DNA of 64,000 bases from Dastarcus helophoroides (Eukaryota > Arthropoda > Insecta > Coleoptera > Bothrideridae), in NCBI GenBank assembly GCA_028583605.1, contig CM053328.1, positions 7,402,836 to 7,466,835 on the forward strand, written 5' to 3'. The position numbers and the translations under genes are program-made. Positions 35,433-47,530 of the stretch are shown here, one piece after another. Below the pieces are notes generated by a model that was not told the DNA's origin, did no database searches, and saw nothing but the letters and a program-made list of their open reading frames with translations. Numbering within the stretch: the first letter of the stretch is position 1; each line of letters begins with the position of its first letter.

Positions 35433-37864
35433 TAGAAGACTAGAAACTAGAAGACAGAAGACAAGAAAGACAGAAACAAAGACAGAGACAGAAGAGAATA
35501 GAAGACAGAAGACCAGAAGACAGAGACCAGAAGACAACAGAAGACCAAAGAACAGACAGAAGACAGAAGACAGAACTGACAGAAGACTAAGAAAACTAGA
35601 AGACAAGACAAACAGAAGAGACAGAAGACTAGAGACAGAAACCAGAAGACCAGAAGCCAGAAGACCAGAAGACAGAAACGAAAGAAGAAGAAGAAGACTA
35701 AGACAAAGACAGAAGACAGAGACCAGAAGACTAGAAGACTAGAGACTAGAACAGAGACAGAAGACTAGAAGAACAGAAAACTAGAAGAAGAGACAGAAGA
35801 CCAGAAGACAGAAGACCAAGACCAGAAGACAGAAGAAGACAGAAGACTAGAAGACCAGAAGACTAAGAAGACAGAAGACCAGAAGACCAGAAGAACAGAA
35901 GACAGAAGACAAGACAGAAGACCAGAAGACAGAACAGAGAAGAAGAAGACTAGAAGAGACCAGAAGACTAGAAGACAGAAGACAGAAAAAAGACAGAAAG
36001 ACTAGAAGACTAGAAGACCAGAAGACCAGAAACCAGAAGACTAGAAGACCAGAAGACTAGAAGACCAAAGACCAGAAGACCAAAGGACCAGAAGACCAGA
36101 AGACAAGAAACGAAGAAGAACACAGAAACTAAACGACAGAAGACAAACAGAAACAGAAAGAAGAAGACAAAACAGGACAAACAAGACAGAAGACAAAGAA
36201 GACGAACCAGAAGCCAGAACAGGAAAAGACCAGAAGACCAGAAGACAGAAGCCAGAAGAAAAGACCAGAAGACCAGAAAGAAACTAGAGACAGGAAGACC
36301 AGAAGACCAGAAGACCAGAAACAGAAGACCAGAAGACTAGAAGACAGAAAAAGACCAGAAGACCAGAAGACAGAAGACTAGAAGACTAGAAGACTAGATA
36401 ATCAGAAGACTAGAAAGACAGATAGACCAGAAGACAGAAGACCTAGAAGACTAGAAGACCTAGAAGACCAGAAAGAACCAGAAGACTAGAAGACCGCAGA
36501 AGAAGAACCAGAAGACCAGAAGACCAGAAGACCAGAAGACCAGGAAGAAGACCAGAAGACAGAAGACTAGAAGACTAGAAGACAGAAACAGAACTAGACA
36601 GAGACAGAAGACAGAAGACCTAGAAGACTAGAAGACTAGAAGACTAGTAAGACCAGAAGACCAGAAGACCGAGAAGAACACAGAAGACCAGAAGATAGAA
36701 CAGAAGACTAAAGACAGACCAGAATAGACCAGAAGACTAGAAGACTAGAAGACTAGAAGACTAAAGACCTAGAAGACTATAGAAGACTAGAAAGACTAGA
36801 AGACCAGAAGACCAGAAGACCAGAGGACCAGAAGACCAGAAGACCAGAAGACCGGAAGACTAGAAAACTAGAAGAGTAGAAGACTAGAAGACTAGAAGAC
36901 CAGAAGACCAGAAGACCAGAAGACCAGAAGACCAGAAGACCAGAAGACCGACAGAGACCAGAAGACCAGAAGACCAGAAGACCAGAAGACCAGAAGACCA
37001 GAAGACCAGAAGACCAGAAGACCAGAAGACCAGAAGACTAGAAGACTAGAAGACTAGAAGACCAGAAACTAGAAGACTAGAAGACTAGAAGACTAGAAGA
37101 CTAGAAGACAGAAGACTCAGAAGACCAGAAGACCAGAAGACAGAAGACCAGAAGACCAAAGACCAGAAGACCAAAAGACCAGAAGACCAGAAGACCAGAA
37201 GACCAGAAGACAAGACCAGAAGACCAGAAGACCAGAAGACCAGAAGACTAGAAGACCAGAAGACCAGAAGACCAGAAGACCAGAAGACCAGAAGACCAGA
37301 AGACCAGAAGACCAGAAGACCAGAAGACCAGAAGACCAGAAGACCAGAAGACCAGAAGACCAGAAGACCAGAAGACCAGAAGACCAGAAGACCAGAAGAC
37401 CAAAGACAGACAAACAGAAGACCAGAAGACCAGAAGACCAGAAGACCAGAAGACCAGAAGACCAGAAGACCAGAAGACCAGAAGACCAGAAGACCAGAAG
37501 ACCAGAAGACCAGAAGACCAGAAGACCAGCAGACCAGCAGACCAGAAGACCAGAAGACCAGAAGACCAGAAGACCAGAAGAACAGAAGACCAGGAGATCA
37601 GAAGACCAGAAGACCAGAAGACCAGAAGACCAGAGGACTAGAAGACCAGAAGACCAGAAGACCAGAAAATCAGAAGACCAGAGACCAGAAGACCAGAAGA
37701 CCAGAAGACCAGAAGACCAGAAGATTAGAAGACCAGAAGATAAAAGACTAGAAGACTAGAAGACTAGAACTCTAGAAGACTAGAAGACTAGAATACTAGA
37801 AGACTAGAAGACTAGAATACTAGAAGACTAGAAGACTAGAAGACCAGAAGACCAGAAGACCAGA
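33711..37864. repeat. AGAAGAC(T/C)AG minisatellite, about 4.1 kb
   Basis: The unit is 10 bases. AGAAGACTAG predominates at left (to about 34.5 kb). A ragged middle mixes AGAAGACAG, AGAAGAC and 10-mers. AGAAGACCAG is nearly uniform from about 36.9 to 37.7 kb, and AGAAGACTAG returns at the right edge. Single-base indels are frequent on the left and in the middle. The minus strand yields long open frames of Leu/Val/Phe/Trp/Ser/Gly repeats, which are translation artefacts of the array. Confidence 0.95.
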
Positions 37865-38590
37865 AATTTGAAATTTTAAAAATGTTTAAATTCTGAATAT
37901 TTGGGAAATTTGCACTCAAGTTTTCTATAAAAATCAAAATTTTTGAAACGAGAATATTGAAAACAAGTGAAAATTATCAGAAAGATCAAGGTTTTTGAAG
38001 GTCAAAATATTGAGAAGTTAAAATTTTGGAAAAAGTTGAAATTTTTGCTAGGTAAAATTTTAAATCAAAGTGGAACGTTTTTTTGAAAAGTTGAAATTTT
38101 AGGTCAGAAAAATTATTTAAAAAAATGTCAAACATTTTATAACATTTCAAAATATTCAAAAAAATCGAAATTTTGAAAGAATTTTCAACAAAAAAATCAA
38201 AAAATGATCGAAAGTGCAAAAAAAGTCGAAATTTTGAAAATAATTGACATTTAAATAAAAACCAGTCGAAATTATTAAGAATCGAAATTTTCAATAAAAA
38301 AATTATAATTTTCCAAAAAAAATCATAAACGAAGATGAAATTTAATAAAAAGTCGAAAATTTAAAAAATCAAAAGTCCAAATTTGAAAAAATTTACAATT
38401 TCCTAAAAAGTAAGAATTATCAAACGATAAAAATTTAATTTTGTAATACAGTCGAAATTTGAAAAAAAATTCAACCTTTCAAAAAACGCGACATTATCAA
38501 AAGTTTTCATTGTCAGGAAATCTAAAGTTTTCGAAAAGTAACGTTTTGAAAATGTCGAAATTTTCAGTCGAAATCTTAAAAATTGTAAAA
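37865..38590. repeat. A-rich degenerate filler
   Basis: AAATTTTGAAAAAGTCGAAA words, the complement orientation of the T-rich filler elsewhere. Occupies the right interior of the hAT. Confidence 0.7.
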
Positions 38591-38642
38591 CGCTAAATAT
38601 TGTCGCAGCACCCCCATTAGTTTTGGCTACGAGCCGCCACTG

Positions 38643-39292
38643 GTAATGATGCATCCAAGTCTCATCACACGTAACGATACGTTGCAAAAAACCATCACCT
38701 TCACGTGGAAGACGTTCAAGGTAGCGCTGACAAATCCCCAGACGTTATTGTTTCTGTTCTTCAGTTAAAAGACGAGGTATCCACCTGGCAGAAATTTTTC
38801 GAAACCCCAGCTCATCTGTAATGATGGATTGAGCACTCCCAAAGCTTGTCACTATCTGAGCTGCAATTTCACCAACAGTTAAACGGCGACCACCTTCCAA
38901 AAGGGGTTGAATAGCGTTGTCTGCAGTCACACTAGTCCAAGGACGACGAGCATGGGGTTAATTTTCAACTTGAGTTCGTCCTTCCAAAAAAATTTTTTTG
39001 CTCCTTTCATACCCTTGAATTTTCTTCAAACAAGTATCCCCAAACTGTGCTTCTAGTCTACGAAGGATTTCCTCAGGTTTTACACCGGCAACGACATGAA
39101 ATTAATAATAATACGCTGCGCAACGTGCGGATGAATCTCTTGCTCACTCATTGTATTTACAACATACGAACGACGAGAACGGAATTTGCTCGAGCGTGAT
39201 ATCCCCATCTAACATGTCTAAGAGTATGCGCACACTCCCGACGCCCTCATAGCGATATGATAGAAATTCCGATTCATATTTGATTTACCCCT
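38643..39292 (-). pseudogene. Mariner relic 2, N-terminal two thirds
   Basis: Right TIR ATTTGATTTACCCCTG ends at 39292 with TA at 39293-39294. It matches the TIR at 24600. On minus the transposase begins MSEQEIHPHVAQRI near 39150 and shows LRRLEAQFGDTCLKKIQG, ARRPWTSVTADNA, LTVGEIAAQI (helix-turn-helix), ARWIPRLLTEEQKQ and IVTCDETWMHHY with the first catalytic Asp. Premature stops and frameshifts occur near 39100, 38955 and 38744. It is cut at the HHYTPEF codons by the hAT 33474-38642. Confidence 0.85.
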
Positions 39293-39294
39293 GT

Positions 39295-40200
39295 ATTTTT
39301 CAACAAATACAAGGGGCCTCAGTTATTATCTCATTAAATTTAACAACGTATTCAAAAGGATCAGTCAGACAAAAAATCTAAAAATTAATTGTTCAATGTT
39401 TTGAATGAGGGACCCATAAACTACCCCTAACAGGGTCCTCCTTCTTCGTAAAAAACTCTTAAATGTTTACTACTTCATAGGTCAAAAAACACAATGAAAG
39501 AGAAGCTTAAAGTACTGCATTTTATAAATAGAAAAGGATGTATGAAAGAAATATAGAACTCCTAAGATCCTTACAAAGTTATTAAAATATCACTTATTGG
39601 CATAATATTTGCATACGAATAAGTTTCGATAAAAATATCGTAAACAAAAATTCTTTTTAAAAAATCGGGTTAGTGTAATGCACAGTTATAAAATATACCG
39701 AGTGAGTCAACGTCGGCATCATATTACAAGCACAAAGTGTATTGTCAAAGAGTGAATGCGAATGCAAATTTGATTGTAGTTGAGATAAGGTGTATCTTGT
39801 GCTTTGAATCCTGCATCGTCGGGGAGACGTGGGTATCCCACCTAGACAACCGCAGTGGGCGAAACTTATAGTTATGGGTCAACGCTACACATACAACATG
39901 CCCCAGGGTGTTGCCCAAATTTATTAGTGCTTCTTTATTTATTAGTTTACGCGGCCCGAAAAGACGCAGTTTCATTAACGAGCATAATTTAAGTCATTCT
40001 TAGTTGTCGAAAACTTCTTTTTGTTGCAATGCTTCGGCCACAATCAAATTATACAAGCGGGGAATTCCTTTGCAGGCCATAAAAGTGTAAAACTTTTAAA
40101 TACGATGGCGTGAGTTTCGAGTTTGTATGTTGTATTCGACTCTTGTTGTCACATAACGACATAAACCTAGGCAGGGAGGGGCAAGGATTATTTTGAAAAA
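39295..40200. other. Unassigned, with a GC-richer core near 39.75-40.0 kb
   Basis: No recognised gene. A 76-codon minus frame at 39745-39975 lies in a balanced-composition block (TCCTGCATCGTCGGGGAGAC region) that differs from the surrounding AT-rich DNA. It has no recognisable domain and could be part of an old LTR or other element. Confidence 0.35.
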
Positions 40201-40605
40201 TTGATTAAAAAAAAGAAACCCAGAAAACGTTCGGGTTGAGTATACATATTTTCATTTAACTACGCAAACTGAGGATTTGAACTTTCAGATTAACTTTGAA
40301 ATTTGGAAATTGAGCCGAACTTTGCGAAAACAGTCAGAAAATTGAATCTAAAATAAAAACCGAACCTTTCCCAAAACTTCGAAAACTATCATTTCGAAGA
40401 TTTCGAAAAATAACGATTTTTGAAATATACCGTCGAAATATCGAGAAAAAGGTTGAAATCTCTTGAAGAAACGTGAACATTTTCAAGAAAAAGTTTAATT
40501 TTGAGAGAAATTGTGAGGAAAGAACGAATTTTGGGAAAAAGTTGGAATGTTTAGAAAATCGTTTTTAAAATAAAATCCCGATCTTTCGAAAAATCTCAAA
40601 AATAT

Positions 40606-40971
40606 TGTAACGAAATGTAAATTGTAGAATTTAGTACATAAGAAAAGTTTCTAGAAAGATCTGATAAGGAGAAAGCGGCCGCGATAATGAAGCAAACGGC
40701 AGATAAGCATTCCAGAAATTTCGGCAAACGATAAGCCTTATCTGCCAAAAACTTCTAGAACCTAGGGGCCAAAACTATATAAGGCAGTCAGCTTTCCCTC
40801 GAGTCAGTTAGAGTTAGAATCAGTCAGAAGCCAGTGTAGTTAGTGAGTTAGCAGTTAGAAATCAATAAGTGAGTTAATTGTTCAGTTGTAGTGATCCGAG
40901 TTGAGTTTGAAAATAAAGTGGGTATTATTCAATTCACGTGTTAATCAATTTGAACCGATAAGCGCGTAACA
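40606..40971 (+). mobile_element. Solo LTR of an LTR retrotransposon
   Basis: 366 bases beginning TGTAACGAAATGT and ending GCGCGTAACA (TG...CA). They are flanked by a perfect 5-bp duplication AATAT (40601-40605 and 40972-40976). It contains a TATA box, initiator-like TCAGTT and an AATAAA at 40912-40917. No internal retrotransposon genes are adjacent, so it is a recombined solo LTR. A 4-5-bp duplication and this architecture fit Ty3/gypsy or a similar group. Confidence 0.9.
40776..40815 (+). promoter_or_regulatory. Core promoter in the solo LTR
   Basis: TATATAAG at 40776-40783 is followed about 27 bases later by CGAGTCAGTTAG, an initiator-like site near 40804, at the usual spacing for an arthropod RNA polymerase II promoter. 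The R region would begin there. Confidence 0.65.
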
Positions 40972-41722
40972 AATATGTTGAAAATTCGAAAAAAAAATTA
41001 TTTTTAAATGTGGAATTTTGTGAAATAAAGACGTAATTTTCAGAAAACTTGGAACTTTAAAAACAATTTTTTACTGTAAGTGGGGATTTCCATAAAAACA
41101 TCCCTATTTAAAGCACGAGTCAAAATTTCCAGAATAAGACAAATTTTGAGAAAAATGAAATTTTTAGAAACTGAAATTTAAAAAAATTCAGAAAAAAGCG
41201 AATATTAAAAAAAAATGAAAGTTAAATTTTTTGAGAAAAAAGCAGAATAAAGTCGTTATTTCGAAAGCAACAAATCCTGAGCAAAAACCCTATTTTAGGG
41301 AAGGATTTTTTAAAAAACCATAATTGAATAAAAACCCAACCTTTCAGAAGAACTCGAAAAATGCTGAAAATTCTAAAAATGCCAAAATATTTCCAAAGGT
41401 CAAATATTGTGAAAAAATTCGCAATTTCCAAAAACGCTTTTCTCGAAATGTTTGCTTTTTTTATTCCAATTGTGACATAATTTTTAAATTTCAATAAAGA
41501 AATTGAATGTACAAAAAATCTTGTTCTCAAAATTACTCAAAAATAGGTTTCTCGAAATCTTTAATTTTCAATGATATGCCGATCTAATTTAGAGAAAACA
41601 GACGAATTTTGAAAAAATTGAAATTTAAAGAAAAAGCTAATTTCTTAAAGTCCTAAAGTCCAGAAAGTTTCAAAAACTAAAACATCGCATTTTGAAATAA
41701 AAGTCAAAATTTTAAAAATAAA

Positions 41723-43560
41723 GCGAAATATGAAGTTGTTTGTGGAGTCAAGTTTAAAAAAGTAAAAATTTTAAAAAAGTCAAATATTCAGAAAAGTGGC
41801 AGAATTTTGATAGAAAAAATGATTTCCGAAAGAAGAATCCAAAAAGTAGAATTTTGAAAATGAAGTCGAAATTTCGAAAAAGACGAATTTAAACTAATTT
41901 TAAGAGAAAAATATAAAATTTTAGGCAAAGTTGAACATCGAATTTTGATATAAAAATATCGAGAAAAAGGCAAATTTTAAGAAACCTGTCAAAACTTCTG
42001 AAAAAACAAATTCTAAAACATCAAAATCTTCAGCAAAACTTGATGTAAATAAAAATAAAGGAGTTAAAAAAAACAAATTCTCTGAAAAAGAGTGGACATT
42101 TCTAGAAAAACTACCAAATGGAGCATCAACGTTCGAAAAGTTCCAGAAGAAATTCGAACTGTAAGAAAAAAGACAATTTTGAGAATAGTTGACTATGAAA
42201 AAAACGAATCTTGAAAAAAAGTCAAAATTTCGAAAACAAGGCGAAATATGAAGTTGTTTGTGGAGTCAAACCTAAAAAAATCGAAATTTAAAAAAAAGGC
42301 AAATATTCAGAAAAGCGGCAGAATTTTGATAGAAAAAATGTTTTCCGAAAGAAGAATCCGAAAAGTAGAATTTTGAGAATAAAGTCGAAATTTCGAAAAA
42401 GGCGAATTTAAACTAATTTTAGGAGAAAAATTCAAAATTTTAAGCAAAGTTGAACATCGAATTTTGATACAAAAATATGGGGAAAAAGGTAAATTTTAAG
42501 AAACCTGTCAAAACTTCTGAAAAATCAAATTCTAAAACATCAAAATCTTCAGCAAAACCTGATATTAATAAAAATAAAGGAGTTAAAAAAACAAATTCTC
42601 TGAAAAAGAGTGGACATTTCTAGAAAAACTACCAAATGAAGCATCAAAGTTCGAAAATTTTTCAGAAGAAATTCAAACTGTAAGAAAAAAGACAATTTTG
42701 AGAATAGCCGACTATGAAAAAAACGAATCTTGAAAAAAAGTCAAAATTTCGAAAACAAGGCGAAATATGAAGTTGTTTGTGGAGTCAAACTTAAAAAAAT
42801 CAAAATTTAAAAAAAAAGGCAAATATTCAGAAAAGTGGCAGAATGTTGATAAAAAAAATGATTTCCGAAAGAAGAATCCCAAAAGTAGAATTTTGAGAAT
42901 AAAGTTGAAATTTCGAAAAAGACGAATTTAAACTAATTTTAAGAAAAAAATTCAAAATTTTAAGCAAAGTTGAACATCGAATTTTGATATAAAAATATCG
43001 AGAAAAGGGCAAATTTTAAGAAACCTGTCAAAACTTCTGAAAAATTAAATTCTAAAACATCAAAATCTTCAGCAAAACCTGATATTAATAAAAATAAAGG
43101 AGTTAGAAAAACAAATTCTCTGAAAAAGAGTGGACATTTCTAGAAAAACTGCCAGATGAAGCATCAAAGTTCGAAATTTTTCAGAAGAAATTTAAATTGT
43201 AAGAAAAAAGACAATTTTGAGAATAACCGACTAAGAAAAAAACGAATCTTGAAAAAAAGTCAAAATTTCAAAAACAAGGCGAAATATGAAGTTGTTTGTG
43301 GGGTCAAACTTAAAAAAATCAAAATTTTAAAAAAGACAAATATTCAGAAAAGTGGCAGAATGTTAACAGAAAAAATGATTTCCGAAAGAAGAATCCAAAA
43401 GTAGAATTTTGAGAATAAAGTCGAAATTTTGAAAAAGACGAATTTAAACTAATTTTAAGAGAAAAATTCAAAATTTTAAGCAAAGTTGAACATCGAATTT
43501 TGATACAAAAATATCGAGAAAAAGGCAAATTTTAAGAAAATATTTAGCAAAGTTAAATAT
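41723..43560. repeat. 519-bp macro-repeat, 3.5 tandem units
   Basis: GCGAAATATGAAGTTGTTTG starts at 41723, 42241, 42760 and 43279, giving periods of 518, 519 and 519 bases. The interior is A-rich filler. Each unit also contains ACCAAATG(A/G)AGCATCAA or its equivalent and AGAAACCTGTCAAAACTTCT at fixed offsets; the last unit is partial. Confidence 0.9.
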
Positions 43561-44280
43561 CGAATTTTATATAAAAGTATCGGGAAAAAGACAAGAAAGA
43601 TACGAATTTCCAGGAAAAATATTCAGATTTCCGGGAACATAGAGGATAGGGTTTTAGGATAAATTTCAAATTTGCGAAAAAAGACTGATTTTGAGAAAAA
43701 TATCCAAGTTTCGATTTTTTTAAATTTGTTTTCTTCTAAACATTTCGATTTTTACCCTTGAAAACCAAAAAAAAAACATTAAATTTTGAGAAAAAAGTCG
43801 AAATTTAGTAAACACTCGAAATTCTTCAGAGACAGTCAAATTTTGTAGAATTTTGGAAAAAGGACAAATTTTGAGAAAAATGTAATTTCTAGAATTTTCC
43901 CTTGACAGCTTGAATCAGAGGCAGACATGCGCCCTAATCAGCCCTACCCGAAGTCAGAAATGTCCAATTTTGAAATAAACGTCAAAATTTTGTGAAACAA
44001 GTTGTATTTCAGTTATAAATCATTCCAGACAAAATTTTCTCCAAATTTTTGTCTTTTTACAAAATTTCTAAAAAAGTCATTATAAAAATGTCCGATAAAT
44101 ATTTTTATCAAAAATGTCCGATAAATATTTTTATCAAAAAATCCGTCAGATTTTGAAGAAAAAGGTAAATCTTGATAAACAAGTCAAAATTGTCAGAAAA
44201 TTAAAAGGCAAAATTTCCAAAAAAAAACGAATTTTGAGAAATGGTAGAATTTCGAAAAATAAAACAATGAGATAACGAAG
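43561..44280. repeat. A-rich filler with inverted family-B segment
   Basis: The stretch near 43880-44060, containing GCGCCCTAATCAGCCCTACC, is an inverted relative of segments near 28100 and 58770. A 30-base direct repeat with ATGTCCGATAAATATTTTTA occurs at 44088-44130. No gene. Confidence 0.65.
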
Positions 44281-44351
44281 GCTTCCACGGCCAGAGTCAG
44301 TACAGGATATGCTTCTTCCGGGGTTGGACCGTGTCAAAGAACTACTGAAAG

Positions 44352-44397
44352 TGTCCGACGTTTCGCCCACCATCATAGGGAGCTTCTTCAGGAACAA
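44352..44397 (-). ncRNA. Type I hammerhead ribozyme motif, copy 2
   Basis: The minus strand shows GTTC, CTGAAGA, stem II GCTC/GGGC (with one G-U wobble), GAAA, minimal stem III ACGT and cleavage triplet GTC, then GGAC pairing with GTTC. All core nucleotides are conserved. Confidence 0.75.
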
Positions 44398-44448
44398 AGA
44401 AACAATTAAATAAAATACAAAAATGAAAAAGGCCATTTTCAAAACATC

Positions 44449-44661
44449 AAAGCACGATAACTCAGTATGTCCACCATATCAGAGGCGAAACTCTACTGAA
44501 TTGAAAATTGGTACAAAGAATAAAAAAGTTTAGACAGAAGAGCACGGTAACTCAGTATGTCCACCATACCAGAGGCGAAACTCTTTTGAATTGAAAATTG
44601 GTACAAAGAATAAGAAAGTTTAGACAGAAGAGCACGGTAACTCAGTATGTCCACCATACCA
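44449..44661. repeat. 90-bp tandem repeat, second array
   Basis: Units start at 44449, 44539 and 44629 (AAAGCACG, then AGAGCACGG), exactly 90 bases apart, as in PLE1. Confidence 0.9.
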
Positions 44662-46811
44662 CGAAATTGACTCTTCCTTGAAATTTCGTTTTTCTGAAAT
44701 TCGTCTGTTTTCTCAAAATTAGATTGGCATGTTATCAAAAATTAATAATGTTGAGAAAAATATTTTCGGTAATTTCAAGAAAACGATTTCTTGCACATTA
44801 AATTTCATTATTGAAATTTAGATATTATTTCAAAATTAGAATGAAGAAGCAAAAATTTCGAGAAAAATGTTTTTGAAAATTCCAAATGTTTTCACAATAT
44901 TCGACTTTTGGAAATATTTTGACATTTTTGGAATTTTCAGCATTTTTGCGAAAAGTAGAAAGGTAGACTTTTTATTCCAAATTTGGTTTTCTAAATAAAT
45001 CGACTTTCCCAAAATTGGTTTTTTGATCGAAATTAGTCGCTTTCAAAATTACGACTTTATTTTTAAAAAATCTACTTTTTCTCTCAAAATTGAGCTTTAT
45101 TAGAAACTTTGAAATCTCTTATAGAAATTCTTATAGAAATTTCGACCTTTTTTTTTAATTTTTCGAAAATATTTTTCAAAAATCATTATTTTTTTCAAAA
45201 TCCATATTTTTATATTCAGTTTTTTCTGAATTTTTATTTTTCTTTTTTAAATTTCCGAAAATTTCATGTTTTTCAAAATGTGTCTTATTCTCGAAATTTT
45301 AATTTGTACTTCAATATCCGATAGTTTATGTTTCTGGACGATTTCCACTAATGGTGAAAAATTTTCTCAAAATTTCATCTTTTTCAGAAAGTTCCTTTTT
45401 TTCAAAAAATTCGACCTTCCTAAATATATTTTTTTCAAATTTTCAACTTTTTTTGAGATTTTTCGATAGGTTAGTTTTTTATTTTAAATACAATTTTTTT
45501 AACAATCCAAGTTTTTCCCAAAATTATTTTTTTTTTTCTCGAAATTCGTCTCTTTCGAGATTATTCTTAAATACTCTACGTTTGCCCCCAAAGCTTTCTT
45601 TTAGAAATTTTGACTTTTCTTCAAGAAATTTTCACCTTTTTTGTGACATTTCGACGATATTTTTCAAAAGTCGTTATTTTTTCGAAATTCATTGTTTTAA
45701 TATCCGAATTATTGTAAAAAGGTCTTTATTTGTAAATTTCCAAAAACTTATTGATTCTCAAAATTTGTCTTAATCTCGAAATTTTGACAAAATACTATGT
45801 TTCTGAAAATGGCTACTCACAATGGAACATTTTCTCAAAATTTCGTCTTTTTTTCAAATTTCTTTACTGTCCCAAAATTGGCTTGACATTTTAATAAAAA
45901 TCTAAATATTCTGAGAATAACTCTTTTGGGAAATTCGAGAAAATGGTTTTTCGTGAATTTCGAGTTAGAACAAAATTGAAATAAAGTAAAAATTCTGAGA
46001 GAAATATTTTGGAGACTGAATTTTGTTTTTCTAAATTCGACTTACAATTGCTCTGGTAAGTGTCATTTTTTCACAAAATTCAATTTTTTTAAATTTCAAT
46101 TTATTTTTATTCGAAATTTCGACAGTTTTCAAAATTTTGGAAAAGATTCGGTTTTTATTTTAAATTCAATTTTCTGACTGTTTTCCCAAAGTTTGTCTAT
46201 ATTTTAAAATTTCAAATTTAATCTGAAAATTCGATCCTTTAATTCATGTAGTAGTTAAGTGTAAATATGCATATTTAGCCGGCATTTTCCGGTTTTCTCT
46301 TTTTTAAAAAAAAATTGAAATACAGAACTTGTCCCCTGAAACCAAGAAAGATTAAAAAACACAACAAACGCTGGCTCTACTGGATATACTTCTTCTGGGA
46401 TTGGACCGTGTCCAGTTTAAAATCAAATTATAGAAAAAAAAAAAGGAAATCTTGTCAAAATTTAAAATTTTATAAAATTTTTAAGAAATCCTAAGGTAAA
46501 AGCATTGGTAATAGGGCATTGCTCCGGTAGTGGGCACTTTCAACTTTGAAAGATTATAGTACAGGATATACTTCTTCTGGGATTGGACCGTATCAAAGAA
46601 CTACTAAAAGTGTTCGACGTTTCGCCCACCATCGTAGGGGGCTTCTTCAGGAACAAAGAAAAGAAAAATAAATAAAAAGAGAAATATAAGGGAACATGCA
46701 AAAAATGAAAAGGCCAATTTCAAAACATCAGAGCACGGTAACTTAGTATGTCCACCATACCAGAGACGAAACTCTTCTGAATTGAAAATTGGTAGAAAGG
46801 ATAAGAAAAAA
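44662..46811. repeat. Segmental duplication, copy 2
   Basis: Direct-orientation partner of 29055-31204. It contains the same T-rich filler, a hairpin-A half at about 46315-46375 and the PLE pLTR. Offsets stay constant to within a few bases over 2 kb. Confidence 0.8.
46611..46656 (-). ncRNA. Type I hammerhead ribozyme motif, copy 3
   Basis: Cleanest copy: minus strand GTTC, CTGAAGA, GCCC-loop-GGGC, GAAA, ACGT, GTC and GAAC, so stem I can form GTTC/GAAC extended by a further pair. Confidence 0.8.
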
Positions 46812-47084
46812 TAGTCCAGGGTAGATAATTTTTGAAACCAAAAAAAATTATAGTAGGATGAAACCTATAAGAAAAAGAAGATAATGCAACAAAAATAAGA
46901 GGAAAAATAAATTACAGGGTGATCTGAAGGTCGGGAAGGGGGTAGGGGGTGAGTTTTTAAGGGTAAAAAATGGTTTATCTCGATTTCTGGCAAAACTACA
47001 AATCCTATGGAAAAAAGGTAAATAGCAAAGTTGTAAGTAATAAAAAGATCTACAACTTTTGTATCTACACTTTTTTAACATAAC

Positions 47085-47530
47085 CTCAAAATTCACGTAA
47101 AAAATTCAAAAAACCAGTTTATGGCTTTCTTATTTTTATCTTTTACAAAAAAATTTCTTTTTTCACGAAATTTGGTGAAAACTTACCTTTTTATATCCCA
47201 AAGACACTGTAATTTTTTTGATTTAAAATATTCATTTTTTCACCTTATTTTGACTCAATATCGAAAAAGCACCCTAATTTTCAATCGAAAAATCTCACAT
47301 TCAAATATTAGCTTTTTCAAAAAACTCGGTAGACTTTTTGTTCGTTGAAATGTCTAATTTTTAATGGTGTAAAAAATATAATTACTATGGTAAATCTTTT
47401 AAGAGAATTCAAAAAAACGAAAAGTACTCCAATTCGAAATTTTTTTTTATCTTTATGTACAATTTTGAGCTATTTGTTAACATTTATACTTTAATTACTT
47501 GAAAAACCTAAGATTCCATTTTACATAGAT
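47085..47530. repeat. Left inverted-repeat arm of the TA transposon
   Basis: Reverse complement of 49310-49755. Shared landmarks are AAAATTCACGTAAAAAATTC, TATCCCAAAGACACTGTAAT, GACTCAATATCGAAAAAGCA and ACGAAAAGTACTCCAATTCG. Confidence 0.85.

Larger units (their letters stand above)
33474..38642. mobile_element. 5.2-kb non-autonomous hAT carrying a minisatellite
   Basis: The left end is CAGTGGCGGTTGGCG; the right end read inward is CAGTGGCGGCTCGTAG. Both are flanked by a perfect 8-bp duplication GTAATGAT (33466-33473 and 38643-38650). Subterminal CTGCAGCACCC (left) and TCGCAGCACCC (right) resemble the layout of the hAT at 13945. Inside are short T-rich filler, a 4.1-kb AGAAGAC(T/C)AG array and A-rich filler; there is no transposase. 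It splits a mariner transposase relic at HHYTPEF, so it is younger than that mariner. Confidence 0.9.
40210..41722. repeat. A-rich degenerate filler, interrupted by a solo LTR
   Basis: AAATTTCGAAAAAG words on plus. Apart from the LTR at 40606-40971 there is no gene. Confidence 0.7.
44290..44661 (-). mobile_element. Penelope-like element 3' pLTR fragment
   Basis: ACAGGATATGCTTCTTCCGG, a hammerhead motif and three units of the 90-bp repeat are present, then the sequence stops abruptly at 44661 where copy 2 of the segmental duplication begins. No coding part. Confidence 0.8.

Noticed and set aside
34637..37413. Long minus-strand open frames rich in Leu/Val/Phe/Trp/Ser
   Set aside because: They are six-frame translations of the 10-bp minisatellite, and the repeat has no coding signature.
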